From Bacteroidota bacterium (lineage in GTDB: Bacteria; Bacteroidota; Bacteroidia; Bacteroidales; UBA10428), in the NCBI GenBank assembly GCA_016699695.1, contig CP065006.1:1674001-1738000 (forward strand): a stretch of 64,000 bases of DNA, given 5' to 3'. The notes beneath the pieces were generated by a model. The model ran no database searches and was not told the origin of the DNA. It saw only the letters and a program-made list of their open reading frames with translations. Every line of letters starts with the position of its first letter. Positions within the stretch are counted from its first letter, which is position 1. The position numbers and the translations under genes were made by a program. Positions 45,065 to 54,474 of this stretch are shown in pieces.

Positions 45065-46606
45065 ATGCTTGTAAAAACCTTTGGAAGTGCCGTGTATGGC
45101 ATCGATGCCCAACTCATTACCATCGAAGTAAATGCCCTACAGGGTTCGAAATTCTTTTTGGTGGGTCTGCCCGACAATGCCGTCAAAGAGAGCCAGCACC
45201 GTATCGAATCAGCACTCAAAACAACCGGTTTCCGCTGGCCCGGATTGAAATTAATTGTGAACATGGCCCCAGCCGATGTGCGCAAAGAAGGCTCGGCCTA
45301 CGATTTGCCCCTGGCCATTGGCATACTGGCAGCGAGCAAGCAAATCAACCACAATCTTCTGGGCGACTACCTAATTATGGGAGAACTCTCTCTCGATGGT
45401 ACCATTCAACCCATCAACGGGGCACTGCCCATTGCCATCGAAGCCCGCAAACAAGGCTACAAAGGATTTATACTACCCCATGCCAATGCACGCGAGGCGG
45501 CAGTGGTGGATAGACTTGAAATCTTCGGAGCTGGATCCCTTGCCGAAGTATGTGCCTTTCTGAACGGCGAACCCACGCTGGAACAAACCATTGTGGATAC
45601 GCGCAACGACTTTTTTACGAACCTGAATGGATACTCAGTTGATTTTGCCGATGTAAAAGGCCAGGAAGGTGTCAAGCGGGCCCTTGAAATTGCCGCTGCC
45701 GGTGGACATAACCTGCTGATGATCGGCCCGCCGGGAGCCGGTAAAACCATGCTGGCCAAACGCCTCTCCACCATCCTTCCTCCACTGTCGCTGCATGAGG
45801 CCCTGGAAACAACCAAAATACACTCGGTGGCTGGTACGCTCGATAAAAATACAGCCCTGGTTACTCAGAGGCCCTACCGCAGCCCGCATCATACCATTTC
45901 CGACATCGCCCTGGTAGGCGGTGGTACTTTTCCACAGCCTGGCGAAATATCCCTGGCCCATAATGGAGTGCTTTTTCTCGATGAGCTTCCTGAGTTTAAA
46001 CGCACGGTGCTGGAAGTCCTGAGACAGCCATTGGAAGACAGGCAAATTACCATCTCACGCTCGAAATACACAGTCGATTTTCCGGCTGGATTCATGCTCG
46101 TGGCCTCGATGAATCCCTGCCCATGCGGGTATTACAACCACCCCGAAAAAGAATGTGTATGCAACCCGGGCCTGGTGCAAAAATACCTCAACCGTATTTC
46201 GGGCCCCTTGCTTGATCGTATCGACATGCACGTAGAAGTGGTACCTGTTCCCTTTAAAAAGCTTTCGGAAGAACTTACTTCTGAGCCCAGCGAATGTATA
46301 AGGTCCCGTGTGAACCAGGCACGTCAAATACAGGAACAACGCTTTGGTTCCAGTGCCAGAATACATTGCAATGCACAAATGGACAGTGGGCTACTCAGAA
46401 TTCACTGCAAACTCGATGCCGGTTCGACGCAGCTTTTAAAAACTGCTATGGAGAAGCTCCATTTATCAGCAAGAGCTTATGACCGTATTCTCAGGGTTTC
46501 GCGAACCATTGCTGACCTGGCCGGCCACCAAGACATTGGGGCAGAACACCTGGCTGAAGCCATTCAATACCGCAGCCTCGACCGCGAAAACTGGGGCAGC
46601 AATTAA
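45065..46606 (+). CDS. YifB family Mg-chelatase-like AAA+ ATPase (ComM)
   Basis: A 513-aa protein. The N-terminal domain (1-200) is a Lon-like S5 fold; then an AAA+ domain with Walker A IGPPGAGKTML (about 223-231), Walker B VLFLDELPEF, and VASMNPCPCGYYNHPEKECVC, a Cys-rich stretch characteristic of YifB. ComM/YifB drives branch migration during natural transformation recombination. I use ATG 45065 (MLVKTFGSAVYGIDA), the normal family start; the frame is open further upstream. The window shows no other competence genes. Confidence 0.93.
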   Translation: MLVKTFGSAVYGIDAQLITIEVNALQGSKFFLVGLPDNAVKESQHRIESALKTTGFRWPGLKLIVNMAPADVRKEGSAYDLPLAIGILAASKQINHNLLGDYLIMGELSLDGTIQPINGALPIAIEARKQGYKGFILPHANAREAAVVDRLEIFGAGSLAEVCAFLNGEPTLEQTIVDTRNDFFTNLNGYSVDFADVKGQEGVKRALEIAAAGGHNLLMIGPPGAGKTMLAKRLSTILPPLSLHEALETTKIHSVAGTLDKNTALVTQRPYRSPHHTISDIALVGGGTFPQPGEISLAHNGVLFLDELPEFKRTVLEVLRQPLEDRQITISRSKYTVDFPAGFMLVASMNPCPCGYYNHPEKECVCNPGLVQKYLNRISGPLLDRIDMHVEVVPVPFKKLSEELTSEPSECIRSRVNQARQIQEQRFGSSARIHCNAQMDSGLLRIHCKLDAGSTQLLKTAMEKLHLSARAYDRILRVSRTIADLAGHQDIGAEHLAEAIQYRSLDRENWGSN

Positions 46607-46634
46607 GCAAAAAATGACGTCGTAAAATAATGTA

Positions 46635-46832
46635 CTAAGGTACAAGCTTCACTACTTTGTTTTCGATCATATCGTGAAGCTGGTCGAGTAGAATCTGTTC
46701 TTGAGCATCAATTACCGAATCGGCCGTTGCAAGATTCACGATCTTATCCATTTCTGATCGCGTAATTACATGATCTTCAATCGCCTTTTCAATCATAAGG
46801 CGCAGTTTCTCGGCATTCTCGTTCGCTTTCAT
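46635..46832 (-). CDS. small helical protein, 65 aa
   Basis: A 65-aa protein (MKANENAEKLRLMIEKAIED...) that is nearly all helix, acidic, with two helix-turn segments (VITRSEMDKIVNL and VIDAQEQILLDQL) resembling EF-hand-less TerB-like or 'DUF' helical hairpins. No clear family. It converges on yifB, ending 28 bases from its stop. Confidence 0.6.
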   Translation of the reverse strand: MKANENAEKLRLMIEKAIEDHVITRSEMDKIVNLATADSVIDAQEQILLDQLHDMIENKVVKLVP

Positions 46833-46980
46833 AATGTTGAATCCTTTACTTGCCTTAAAGATAGAAAAATATCTTCAGCAATACTTTGTCACATTCTGGC
46901 GGTTTATACTCAACCAGATTGCGTGCATTCTGGTATCAGTTTGGGCAATTCTACAGTGTCTTTCGGTAGTTTGTTCGGCG

Positions 46981-46988
46981 TACCTTTG
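46981..46988 (+). promoter_or_regulatory. -7 promoter element TACCTTTG
   Basis: Matches TAnnTTTG; ends 39 bases before the STAS gene start. No clear -33 element at the right spacing. Confidence 0.45.
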
Positions 46989-47027
46989 TATCAGAACTTA
47001 AAACCATTGATACTAAATCTGAAATTT

Positions 47028-47366
47028 ATGGAACTTGCAATAGTAAAAAAAGCCGATACCCTGTTTGTTCAACTCGAAGGTACTAACAAACTATATGTAC
47101 TGAACCAAACTGAGGTTAATAAAGAATTACAATGGTGCCAAAGCATTATGCATAAAGAAATGCATTTAAACCTGTCGGGAATAAAGGTGATCGACAGTGC
47201 AGGAATACGCTTGCTCATTGAATTGAAAAAATTGTATCAGAATTCGGGAAGAAAACTGGTATTGAAAAACCTTACCAAAGAGGCGATGGAGTTGCTCGAG
47301 CTGGTGAATGTGAGAAGTTTGTTTCTACATAGTGAGGGTGATACACTGGTTCACGTAGCAGCATAG
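47028..47366 (+). CDS. STAS-domain protein (anti-sigma factor antagonist-like)
   Basis: A 112-aa single STAS domain: LVFVQLEGTNKLYVLNQTEVNKEL, HLNLSGIKVIDSAGIRLLIELKKLY with the conserved IDSAG (phospho-acceptor Ser position), and MELLELVNV. It resembles SpoIIAA-type anti-anti-sigma proteins and STAS components of MlaB-like lipid transport. Partners are not in the window. The correct start is ATG 47028; a longer frame from 46770 includes non-protein-like residues before the promoter. Confidence 0.82.
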   Translation: MELAIVKKADTLFVQLEGTNKLYVLNQTEVNKELQWCQSIMHKEMHLNLSGIKVIDSAGIRLLIELKKLYQNSGRKLVLKNLTKEAMELLELVNVRSLFLHSEGDTLVHVAA

Positions 47367-47374
47367 AGGGGAAT

Positions 47375-47408
47375 AAAGAGGCTGGACTGAAAAGAAAAGC
47401 CTCTTTTA
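47375..47408. terminator. bidirectional intrinsic terminator
   Basis: A 9-bp stem AAAGAGGCT/AGCCTCTTT (47375-47383 with 47398-47406) with A's on one side and T's on the other. It lies between the converging STAS and YgiQ genes and can serve both. Confidence 0.85.
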
Positions 47409-47417
47409 TATTTCCTT

Positions 47418-49313
47418 TTATTTCTTTTTATTCCACCGGGCATGATGCGGAACGGTCGATTTTTTCTGCACTTGTTTTTCCGGAAACAGCTTGGCCAGGA
47501 TATCGAAGCGATCGAGTTTTTTTAGTCTTTCTTCAATTTTTCTTCTGAATTCGCCCTTGTACCAGAAAAAAAACATCTGCTGGTTCTGCTTTTCTTCCTT
47601 GCTGCGAGCAGTATACACTTTTTCAAGGGTGTAGGGGTGATAGCCCGAATAATAAATTACGGTGGCCACAGTCATGGGGGTAGGTGTAAAATCCTGCACC
47701 TGCTCTAATTTAAAATCGAGTTGACGTGTTTCTACCGCAAGCGAAGCCATATCTTCTTCGCTACTACCCGGATGGCTCGAAATAAAATAAGGAATTAGCT
47801 GCTGTTTCAATCCCGCTTTTTTATTGATTTCGTCGAACTGCTTTTTAAACCGGTGGAAATATTCAAAGCTTGGCTTGCGCATCAGGTTCAGCACACGCTG
47901 AGTGGTATGCTCGGGAGCTACTTTCAGGCGACCCGATACATGGTTTTTTATTAACTCCGAAGTGTACTGATGATGACTGGCAACCTCAGCCTCAGGGGCA
48001 TGATCGTTGAACAGCATGTCGTAGCGGATTCCGCTGCCCACAAATGATTTCTTGATGCCCGGCATTCGGTCGACACTTTTATAGATATCGAGCAGCGCAG
48101 TATGGTCTGTATTCAGATTCTCGCAGACGGTAGGGAAAATGCAGGAGGGTCGGCGGCATCGTTTGCAAATATTCAGGTTTCTGCCTTCCATTTTGTACAT
48201 GTTGGCACTGGGCCCACCCAGGTCGGAAATATAGCCTTTGAAATCGGGCATTTTTACCACTTGCTCTATTTCTTTCAGTATCGATTCCTTCGAACGCGAA
48301 GCAATAAATTTTCCTTGATGCGCGGAGATCGTGCAAAAACTGCAACCACCAAAACAACCCCGGTGAAGGTTCACCGAGAATTTGATCATTTCAAAGGCTG
48401 GAATCGGAGGCTTTTTGTGGTAGCGGGGATGCGGCAATCGGGTATAGGGCAGATCGAAAGAGGCATCGAGCTCGCCTGTGCTCATAGGCGGATAGGCAGG
48501 ATTTATTACCACGCGCTTCTGTTGCCAGTGTTGAACTATTCGCCGGGCATCCCATTTATTCGACTCTTCTTCGATGACTTTAAAGTTCGAAGCATAGCTT
48601 TTCTTGTCCTTTAAACATTGCTCATGCGAAGCAATTTCGATATCAGACCAGCTCTGAACCAAGGGTATTTCCTCATCAAGGTTTTGTAAAAAGGCTGTTT
48701 GGGGTATAGTTTTAAGGGTAGAAAAAGGCTGACCTTCATTCAGCTTGGCCAATAATTCTTTGAGGGCCTGTTCGCCCATGCCATAAACAAGCAGATCGGC
48801 ACCTGTATCGGCCAGGATACTGGGTTTTAACTTATCCGACCAGTAATCGTAATGTGTCACGCGCCTAAGCGAGGCTTCGATGCCACCAATAACAAGGGGA
48901 ACTTCGGGATAAAGCTTTTTAAGAATCTGTGAATAGACTGTTAGAGCATAATCAGGACGTCGTCCTGCCTCGCCGCCTGCCGTATAGGCATCGTTCGAAC
49001 GAAGACGCTTGTTGGCCGTGTAGTGGTTTACCATGGAATCCATGCATCCGCTGGTAACGCCAAAAAACAAGCGGGGGGTACCCAGCTTTCTAAAATCGCG
49101 TAAGTCATCCTGCCAGTTGGGTTGGGGAACAATAGCCACCCGTAAGCCATGCGCTTCGATAATACGGCCAATGACTGCGGCACCAAAAGCCGGATGATCC
49201 ACATAGGCATCGCCCGTGAAGAGAATAACATCCAGGGAATCCCAGCCGCGAAGCTGCACTTCTTTGGCTGATGTGGGCAACCATTCATTAAGTTGAAATT
49301 TGCTGTCGGACAT
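47418..49313 (-). CDS. YgiQ family radical SAM protein
   Basis: A 631-aa protein. An N-terminal B12-like/flavodoxin-type domain (DVILFTGDAYVDHPAFG) is followed by the radical SAM centre CFGGCSFCT (CxxxCxxC, about residue 320) and by a C-terminal segment 'YTARSKEEKQNQQMFFFWYKGEFR' conserved in YgiQ. A cluster of Cys (NICKRCRRPSC) near residue 395 may bind a second cluster. YgiQ/UPF0313 proteins are radical SAM enzymes of undefined substrate. I use ATG 49313 (MSDSKF). Confidence 0.92.
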   Translation of the reverse strand: MSDSKFQLNEWLPTSAKEVQLRGWDSLDVILFTGDAYVDHPAFGAAVIGRIIEAHGLRVAIVPQPNWQDDLRDFRKLGTPRLFFGVTSGCMDSMVNHYTANKRLRSNDAYTAGGEAGRRPDYALTVYSQILKKLYPEVPLVIGGIEASLRRVTHYDYWSDKLKPSILADTGADLLVYGMGEQALKELLAKLNEGQPFSTLKTIPQTAFLQNLDEEIPLVQSWSDIEIASHEQCLKDKKSYASNFKVIEEESNKWDARRIVQHWQQKRVVINPAYPPMSTGELDASFDLPYTRLPHPRYHKKPPIPAFEMIKFSVNLHRGCFGGCSFCTISAHQGKFIASRSKESILKEIEQVVKMPDFKGYISDLGGPSANMYKMEGRNLNICKRCRRPSCIFPTVCENLNTDHTALLDIYKSVDRMPGIKKSFVGSGIRYDMLFNDHAPEAEVASHHQYTSELIKNHVSGRLKVAPEHTTQRVLNLMRKPSFEYFHRFKKQFDEINKKAGLKQQLIPYFISSHPGSSEEDMASLAVETRQLDFKLEQVQDFTPTPMTVATVIYYSGYHPYTLEKVYTARSKEEKQNQQMFFFWYKGEFRRKIEERLKKLDRFDILAKLFPEKQVQKKSTVPHHARWNKKK

Positions 49314-49722
49314 ACAGCGGCAAAGATAGATCAAATAACAGATTGCCAGAAGGTTTTAACAAGACAATAACACACATTAGCCGATGATACCAGGGAAAAT
49401 TCTTAATGCATTTAAGGCTAATTATTAATTTGGAGTATTGGAGAAAAATGTTCCTCGCAAAATGCGCAATATAGTTCAAGGCAAAGATTGCCAAGGTGAA
49501 AGACCGCTAACCCGCCAATGAATCATGTTATTTCATTATCCGTGCAGGCCTTACATTTTGTTTAGCGAACGCTATTTTGCGGCCTTCGCGTGGTAAAAAA
49601 AAATTGTGCACTTTACAGATCAAAATTACAATGAGGCACTTTCTGCATTAGCAGGTAGCAATTGTTCTTAAAAACAAATGCAAGAAAGATTAGTTAAAAC
49701 ATTATTTTTCTAAATTGCATTC
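49314..49722. other. intergenic region between divergent genes
   Basis: An AT-rich stretch. I see the weak -7 element at 49321-49328 and poor matches (TACATTTTG at about 49550, TATTTTTC near 49703) ahead of the barrel genes. No gene or repeat. Confidence 0.35.
49321..49328 (-). promoter_or_regulatory. -7 promoter element TATCTTTG
   Basis: Minus-strand match to TAnnTTTG ending only 8 bases before ATG 49313, which would leave almost no 5' leader. Either the transcript is near-leaderless or the element is fortuitous. Confidence 0.35.
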
Positions 49723-50424
49723 ATGAAAAATAAATTCCTCTTACTTATTCCTTTTATGTTGGGGTTCTTCATGGTTTTAAAAGCTCAAAACCCTTATTTT
49801 GGTGTAAAAGCTGGCTTTAACCTTTCGCACATGAGCATAAAAAATGACGATGGCGACCAGCTCGAAGGCCTTAACCTTGCTCCAGGGTTTAATTTAGGCG
49901 GAACCATGGATTACCGTCTCATGCCCGAACTCACAATCAATGCAAGCCTGGTGCTTACAACAAAAGGATACCGCAAACGCTATTCGGAAGAGTTTCAGGG
50001 AGTCACTATCGATTCGCGCGAACGTTTGACACTTTATTACATCGAATTGCCAGTATATGCCTTGTACGAATTTGATTTTGTTGGCCTGGATATGATTGCC
50101 GGACTAGGCCCATTTGTTTCTTATGGTTACTGGGGTAAATACTCCTGGAAGCGCGAGGGAGGCGGCGAAGAAGAAACAGGAAAAGAGGATGTGTACTGGG
50201 GAACCAACCCCGACACCGACGACCTGGTGCCATTCGATTACGGTGCAGGCATTAAAGTAGGCGGTAAATACGAGAATTTTGTGCTCGATGTAAGTTACCT
50301 TTACAGTATCCCCAATATAGCTGCCGATATCCAATACGGAAGAGTCGTGCGAAACAGTGTTTTTTCAGCTTCGGTCAGCTATTTTTTCAGCATGTTTTAT
50401 CCCTACGACGAAGCTAATTTCTAA
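49723..50424 (+). CDS. PorT-like outer-membrane beta-barrel protein (1 of 3)
   Basis: A 233-aa protein with a signal peptide (ending LKAQ). It opens with FGVKAGFNLSHMSIKNDDGD, as PorT-family barrels do, and the strands LYYIELPVYALYEF, IKVGGKYENFVLDVSYLYS follow. PorT and its kin act in or around T9SS; this looks like a small general barrel of the type, with no strict PorT identity. First of three co-directional barrel genes. Confidence 0.82.
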   Translation: MKNKFLLLIPFMLGFFMVLKAQNPYFGVKAGFNLSHMSIKNDDGDQLEGLNLAPGFNLGGTMDYRLMPELTINASLVLTTKGYRKRYSEEFQGVTIDSRERLTLYYIELPVYALYEFDFVGLDMIAGLGPFVSYGYWGKYSWKREGGGEEETGKEDVYWGTNPDTDDLVPFDYGAGIKVGGKYENFVLDVSYLYSIPNIAADIQYGRVVRNSVFSASVSYFFSMFYPYDEANF

Positions 50425-50458
50425 TTTTTCTCAAACTCAAAACTCAAAATAGAATAGC

Positions 50459-51121
50459 ATGAAAACAAAAATTCGTTTCGTTTTTCCCTTGCTGGTATTG
50501 CTTCTTCCCTCTGTGGTATCTGCCCAGTACCTTTGGCTTAAAGGCGGAGTGAACAGCAGCAACATGACTGTAAAAGACAATCAAAGCACTTACAGCACCG
50601 ATTACCTCAACCGCATAGGTTTTAATGCCGGGCTTACGGGTGGAATGCGCTTTGGCTTTATTGGTTTCGAAGGTGGACTATTGCTATCGTCGAAAGGCTA
50701 CAATTTCGACAATACTGATATCAATGGCAACAAAGTAGCCGGTAATACTTCGCTGCTTTACCTCGATGTACCTGTGCTACTTAAGCTAAGCGCAGGTTTG
50801 GGCAGTATGCGGGTGTATGCTGCCACAGGACCTGTTCTGGCTTTTGGATTATCCGGAACCAATACAACAGAAACTACTCTTTCAGGACAGGATCCGGTGC
50901 AGGTAGAAGAAAAAATAAAATGGGGCTCCTCGGCTGACGACGACATAAAGTCCAGTGGTGTGGATTATACGGTGGGTGCCGGTATTGAATTGAGCAAACT
51001 GTCGTTGGGCGTAAGTTACAACTGGAGCCTGAGCAACCTGGCACCAACCACAGACAATGGACAGGAAATAAAACACAGCCTTTGGCAATTTACGCTGGGC
51101 TTTAAAATATTTGGTGATTGA
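50459..51121 (+). CDS. PorT-like outer-membrane beta-barrel protein (2 of 3)
   Basis: A 220-aa protein with a signal peptide (ending VVSAQ). Features: WLKGGVNSSNMTVKDN, LLYLDVPVLLKLSAGLGSMRVYAATGPVLAFGLS and a terminal strand LWQFTLGFKIFGD. It is similar in layout to the preceding protein, 34 bases away, so they may be paralogues formed by duplication, although divergence is high. Confidence 0.82.
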   Translation: MKTKIRFVFPLLVLLLPSVVSAQYLWLKGGVNSSNMTVKDNQSTYSTDYLNRIGFNAGLTGGMRFGFIGFEGGLLLSSKGYNFDNTDINGNKVAGNTSLLYLDVPVLLKLSAGLGSMRVYAATGPVLAFGLSGTNTTETTLSGQDPVQVEEKIKWGSSADDDIKSSGVDYTVGAGIELSKLSLGVSYNWSLSNLAPTTDNGQEIKHSLWQFTLGFKIFGD

Positions 51122-51234
51122 ATCCGATAAAATACCGTCAAAACTTAACAGGAGTTTTCCCGAAAATCCTGTAAAAGAGTAGGGGGTGATATCCGAAAAA
51201 CCATACGAGTAGGAAAAACCTAATACTAACTATT

Positions 51235-51873
51235 ATGAAGAAAATTCTTTTCCCAGTTCTTTTTGCCCTTCTTCTTAGCCTACCCTTGCAAGCACAGGTA
51301 GAGCCCACCGGCAAGTACACCATCGACCTCACCTTCGACCCGGCCGCTATTTTCGATGCCGCAGCAGGTGATATGTTCGATATGCCCATGCTGAAAATGC
51401 GTTATTTCTTGCAAAGCGATGTGGCTTTACGTGCTGGTTTAGACTACAATTTCTATGGTGAAAAAGAATACGCTGGCTCCAGCACGGATACTTATGACAA
51501 GTATCGTGAGTCGAATATGATGATCAGCGGTGGTATCGAAAAACACTTCAGCACCAGCCGTTTTCAGCCTTACCTGGGTGCTGACCTGGCTATACTGAGC
51601 GCCTCTTCCAAACTCACCGAAACCACAGCCGGAACCTCTGTTGAAACAATTAACCCCACTGTAGGCTATTTTGGTTTTGGCCTTTATGCTGCTATTGGTG
51701 CCGATTTTTACCTGCTCAACAACTTATACATTGGTGTTGAATTTAACCCAGGTATTCAAACGCTTAATCACAAAGACACAAAATTGGATGGTACTGTAAC
51801 CCAAACAGGTGGTAAAGAAACCAGTTTTGGTTTGTCTTCTGCTTCGGGTTTGCGTATTGGGTTCAGGTTCTAA
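51235..51873 (+). CDS. outer-membrane beta-barrel protein (3 of 3)
   Basis: A 212-aa protein with a signal peptide (ending LQAQ). Strands: YFLQSDVALRAGLDYNFYGEKEY, GIEKHFSTSRFQPYLGADLAIL, GFGLYAAIGADFYLLNNLYIGVEFNPG and final GLRIGFRF. It resembles the barrel at 30428-31297 in style. A clear terminator follows, shared with the convergent S41 protease gene. Confidence 0.82.
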   Translation: MKKILFPVLFALLLSLPLQAQVEPTGKYTIDLTFDPAAIFDAAAGDMFDMPMLKMRYFLQSDVALRAGLDYNFYGEKEYAGSSTDTYDKYRESNMMISGGIEKHFSTSRFQPYLGADLAILSASSKLTETTAGTSVETINPTVGYFGFGLYAAIGADFYLLNNLYIGVEFNPGIQTLNHKDTKLDGTVTQTGGKETSFGLSSASGLRIGFRF

Positions 51874-51887
51874 AAACATTAAAAATT

Positions 51888-51920
51888 AAAAAGGCTGCCT
51901 CTTTCGAAGCAGCCTTTTTT
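51888..51920. terminator. bidirectional intrinsic terminator
   Basis: AAAAAGGCTGC pairs with GCAGCCTTTTT (51888-51898 with 51909-51919) over an 10-base loop, serving the barrel gene on + and the protease gene on -. Confidence 0.9.
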
Positions 51921-51939
51921 ATGCCTTAAAGTGTATCAA

Positions 51940-53541
51940 TTATTCTTTCTCCAGTTCTTCCACAGCTACCTGTAAGGTTTTGTCAATTTTCTCGATTACA
52001 GGGTAAAAACCTTCGTTATCGAAAACATTACGGGCAATGTAGGCATAAAGTTGAGTTTCGATGATCTCCTTCGAAATACCTAATTCTTTTTTGTTTTCGG
52101 GTACTCCATTTTTCGATGCAAAGCTGATAAAGCTACCTAATGCATTGTTCTTTTTCAGGTAAGCAAGCAAACCCGTAAGGTTTTGGCTCTTCAGCAATTC
52201 TGAACGGTTGGCATCGGTGAATTCGAGGGCATAACGGTAAATGAGGCCGCGGTCGCGAATATCGATAAGGTAATCGGTTACGCCTATGGTATCGAGCGGT
52301 ACAAAAATATCAGGCATTATTCCCCCCCCACCAAACACTACTTTTCCACCGGGGGTTACAAACTTGAGCGAATCGTGGAACATGCTGCTGTCTTTTTCCA
52401 TAAACTCGCCATGCGCATAGCGAACTGCCAACTCGTTGTAATAATCTTCGGAACCGTTTTCGTAAGATTTCTGAATCGACCTTCCGGTAGGGGTATAATA
52501 CCTGGCTATGGTAAGCCGGATAGCCGAACCATCGTTAAGCATGTTCTGCTCCTGCACCAAACCTTTGCCAAAGGAACGCCTGCCAATTACCACTGCGCGG
52601 TCGTTGTCCTGCAAGGCACCGGCAAGAATTTCGCTGGCCGAAGCCGACGATTCGTCGATGAGCACGGCTGTTTCTATGCCATGGCAAAGTCCGCCGCTGG
52701 TAGCTTTGAAATCTTCCCTCTTGCGGGCGTTACCTTCGGTATACACAATCAGTTGACCTTCGTTCAGAAACTGGTCGGCCACCATGGCTGCGGTAGTAAG
52801 CAGGCCACCTCCATTGCCCCTTAAATCCAATACCAGTTTTTTCATCCCAGCCGACTTTAACCGGGTTATAGCCGAGGCAAACTCTTCATAAGTTGTACGC
52901 GAAAAATTGTTAATGCGTATATAAGCTGTTTCTTCGGTCATCATGTAAGAAACGTCTATGCTATAGAGAGGAATGTTATCGCGGGTAATGTTAAAAAACA
53001 CCAGATCCTTCACCGCATGGCGGTCAACTCCCACTCTTACCACTGTTCCTTTGGGCCCTTTCAGCATTTTAACAATCGAATCACTGGGCATTTTAACCCC
53101 TGCCACAGTGTTGCTATCGACCATTACAATCCGGTCGCCCGCTATAATGCCCACCTTTTCCGAAGGGCCATTGGCAATGGCCTTTAATACTACAAGTGTA
53201 TCGTTGAGCATGTTAAACTGTACGCCAATGCCGCTGAAGTTTCCTTCGAGTGGTTCGTTTACTGCCTGAAATTCACTGGCAGGAATGTATTGCGAATGCG
53301 GGTCAAGTTCGTCGAGTATAAGAGGAATGATTTTTTCGACAAATTCATCCTTTTGTATAGGGTCCACATACTCTTTCGAAATATAATTGACTACACCCGA
53401 GAGTTTATCGGCACGCGGATACACAATGTAGGCCTGATCCTGACGGCCCTGATAATAATATCGGCCAATAAACATTCCCGCCACAAGGCTCAAGGCTATA
53501 ATGGCAGGTAAAAATATTCGAAGAAGGTTTTTTCTTTCCAT
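51940..53541 (-). CDS. S41 family C-terminal processing peptidase
   Basis: A 533-aa protein with an N-terminal membrane anchor (about 9-27). A PDZ domain lies at about 90-170 (LEGNFSGIGVQFNMLNDTLVVLKAIANGPSEKVGIIAGDRIVMVD), then the S41 catalytic domain with GNGGGLLTTAAM, the nucleophile Ser in DESSASASEI and the general base Lys in RSFGKGLVQEQ. It should trim the C-termini of periplasmic or envelope proteins. Its coding strand contains an eight-G run (52322-52329) inside a conserved Gly-rich turn. It ends 2 bases before the next gene. Confidence 0.93.
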   Translation of the reverse strand: MERKNLLRIFLPAIIALSLVAGMFIGRYYYQGRQDQAYIVYPRADKLSGVVNYISKEYVDPIQKDEFVEKIIPLILDELDPHSQYIPASEFQAVNEPLEGNFSGIGVQFNMLNDTLVVLKAIANGPSEKVGIIAGDRIVMVDSNTVAGVKMPSDSIVKMLKGPKGTVVRVGVDRHAVKDLVFFNITRDNIPLYSIDVSYMMTEETAYIRINNFSRTTYEEFASAITRLKSAGMKKLVLDLRGNGGGLLTTAAMVADQFLNEGQLIVYTEGNARKREDFKATSGGLCHGIETAVLIDESSASASEILAGALQDNDRAVVIGRRSFGKGLVQEQNMLNDGSAIRLTIARYYTPTGRSIQKSYENGSEDYYNELAVRYAHGEFMEKDSSMFHDSLKFVTPGGKVVFGGGGIMPDIFVPLDTIGVTDYLIDIRDRGLIYRYALEFTDANRSELLKSQNLTGLLAYLKKNNALGSFISFASKNGVPENKKELGISKEIIETQLYAYIARNVFDNEGFYPVIEKIDKTLQVAVEELEKE

Positions 53542-53542
53542 G

Positions 53543-53992
53543 TTATAAAATCTCTAAATAAACTACTTCTATTCCGGCCCGGTGCAAAAGTTTAACTCCT
53601 TCGTCGGAATGATAGGTGTCGCAAAATACCACCCGACGGATACCTGACTGAATAATTAATTTCGAACACTCCACGCAAGGTGAGGTGGTGATATACAAGG
53701 TAGCCCCATCGCTGCTGTTATTGCTCTTGGCAACTTTGGTTATGGCATTAGCTTCGGCATGCAACACGTATGGTTTGGTTATGTTGTTCTCGTCTTCGCA
53801 AACATTTTCGAACCCTTCAGGCGTACCATTGTATCCATCGGAAATAATCATGCGGTCTTTTACAATCAGGGCACCTACCTGCCGCCGCTTGCAATAGGAA
53901 TTTTTCGACCAGATATGCGCCATTTCGAGGTATCTCTTGTCAAACTCGTTCTGGCGGTTACCATATGGTTTCAGGGGATCGTACTTTTTCAT
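53543..53992 (-). CDS. dCMP deaminase-like protein
   Basis: A 149-aa zinc deaminase. The zinc motifs are HAEAN (His plus the catalytic Glu) and PCVEC; together with the opening ATG 53992 (MKKYDPLKPYG) it fits dCMP deaminase/ComEB rather than cytidine deaminase. It would convert dCMP to dUMP for thymidylate synthesis. The stop almost abuts the protease start downstream (1-base gap), so they form one unit. A longer frame from 54052 is open but not needed. Confidence 0.88.
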   Translation of the reverse strand: MKKYDPLKPYGNRQNEFDKRYLEMAHIWSKNSYCKRRQVGALIVKDRMIISDGYNGTPEGFENVCEDENNITKPYVLHAEANAITKVAKSNNSSDGATLYITTSPCVECSKLIIQSGIRRVVFCDTYHSDEGVKLLHRAGIEVVYLEIL

Positions 53993-54474
53993 TGTATTCT
54001 TCAAATCAGTCCGGGGTATCCGGGCCTGCAAAGATAATATTATTTGTTGCACACTTTTGGTTTACTTAAAATCCATGGGTTCAGAATTTATGAAAAGCAG
54101 AAAATAATAGACGATACGAAACGAACCTTGTAAAACCATAACCTATCCTTGTTCGTTCCTATTGTCTTTTCAAAAAGTAAGGATGAAAACCTCTTGTTAT
54201 CACCACCGAACTATTTTATATAATTGTTTTTCAAATATTTACACTTTAAAGCGAAATTAAAAAGTCGGAGTTTTTAAGGAATTTTTCTATTGAAACCTTT
54301 AAAATCATCCTGTTCGGAAAATTACGTTTACTTTTTTTTGATCGAACAATGCAGCCATTATTTCTAGATTTTTAACTAAAACTTAACGGGAATAGAACCC
54401 AGAAGGAAACAAGAAGGCATGGCAGATAAATTCGAAATGACTATTTTTGCAGTTCAAATAAACAAGGGTTCATT
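53993..54474. other. long intergenic region with promoter of the PEPCK-like gene
   Basis: Between divergent genes. It holds the -7 element at 54442-54449. No gene, repeat or hairpin with a T-run is evident. Confidence 0.4.
54442..54449 (+). promoter_or_regulatory. -7 promoter element TATTTTTG
   Basis: Matches TAnnTTTG, ends 25 bases before the start of the 1157-aa gene; no good -33. Confidence 0.45.
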
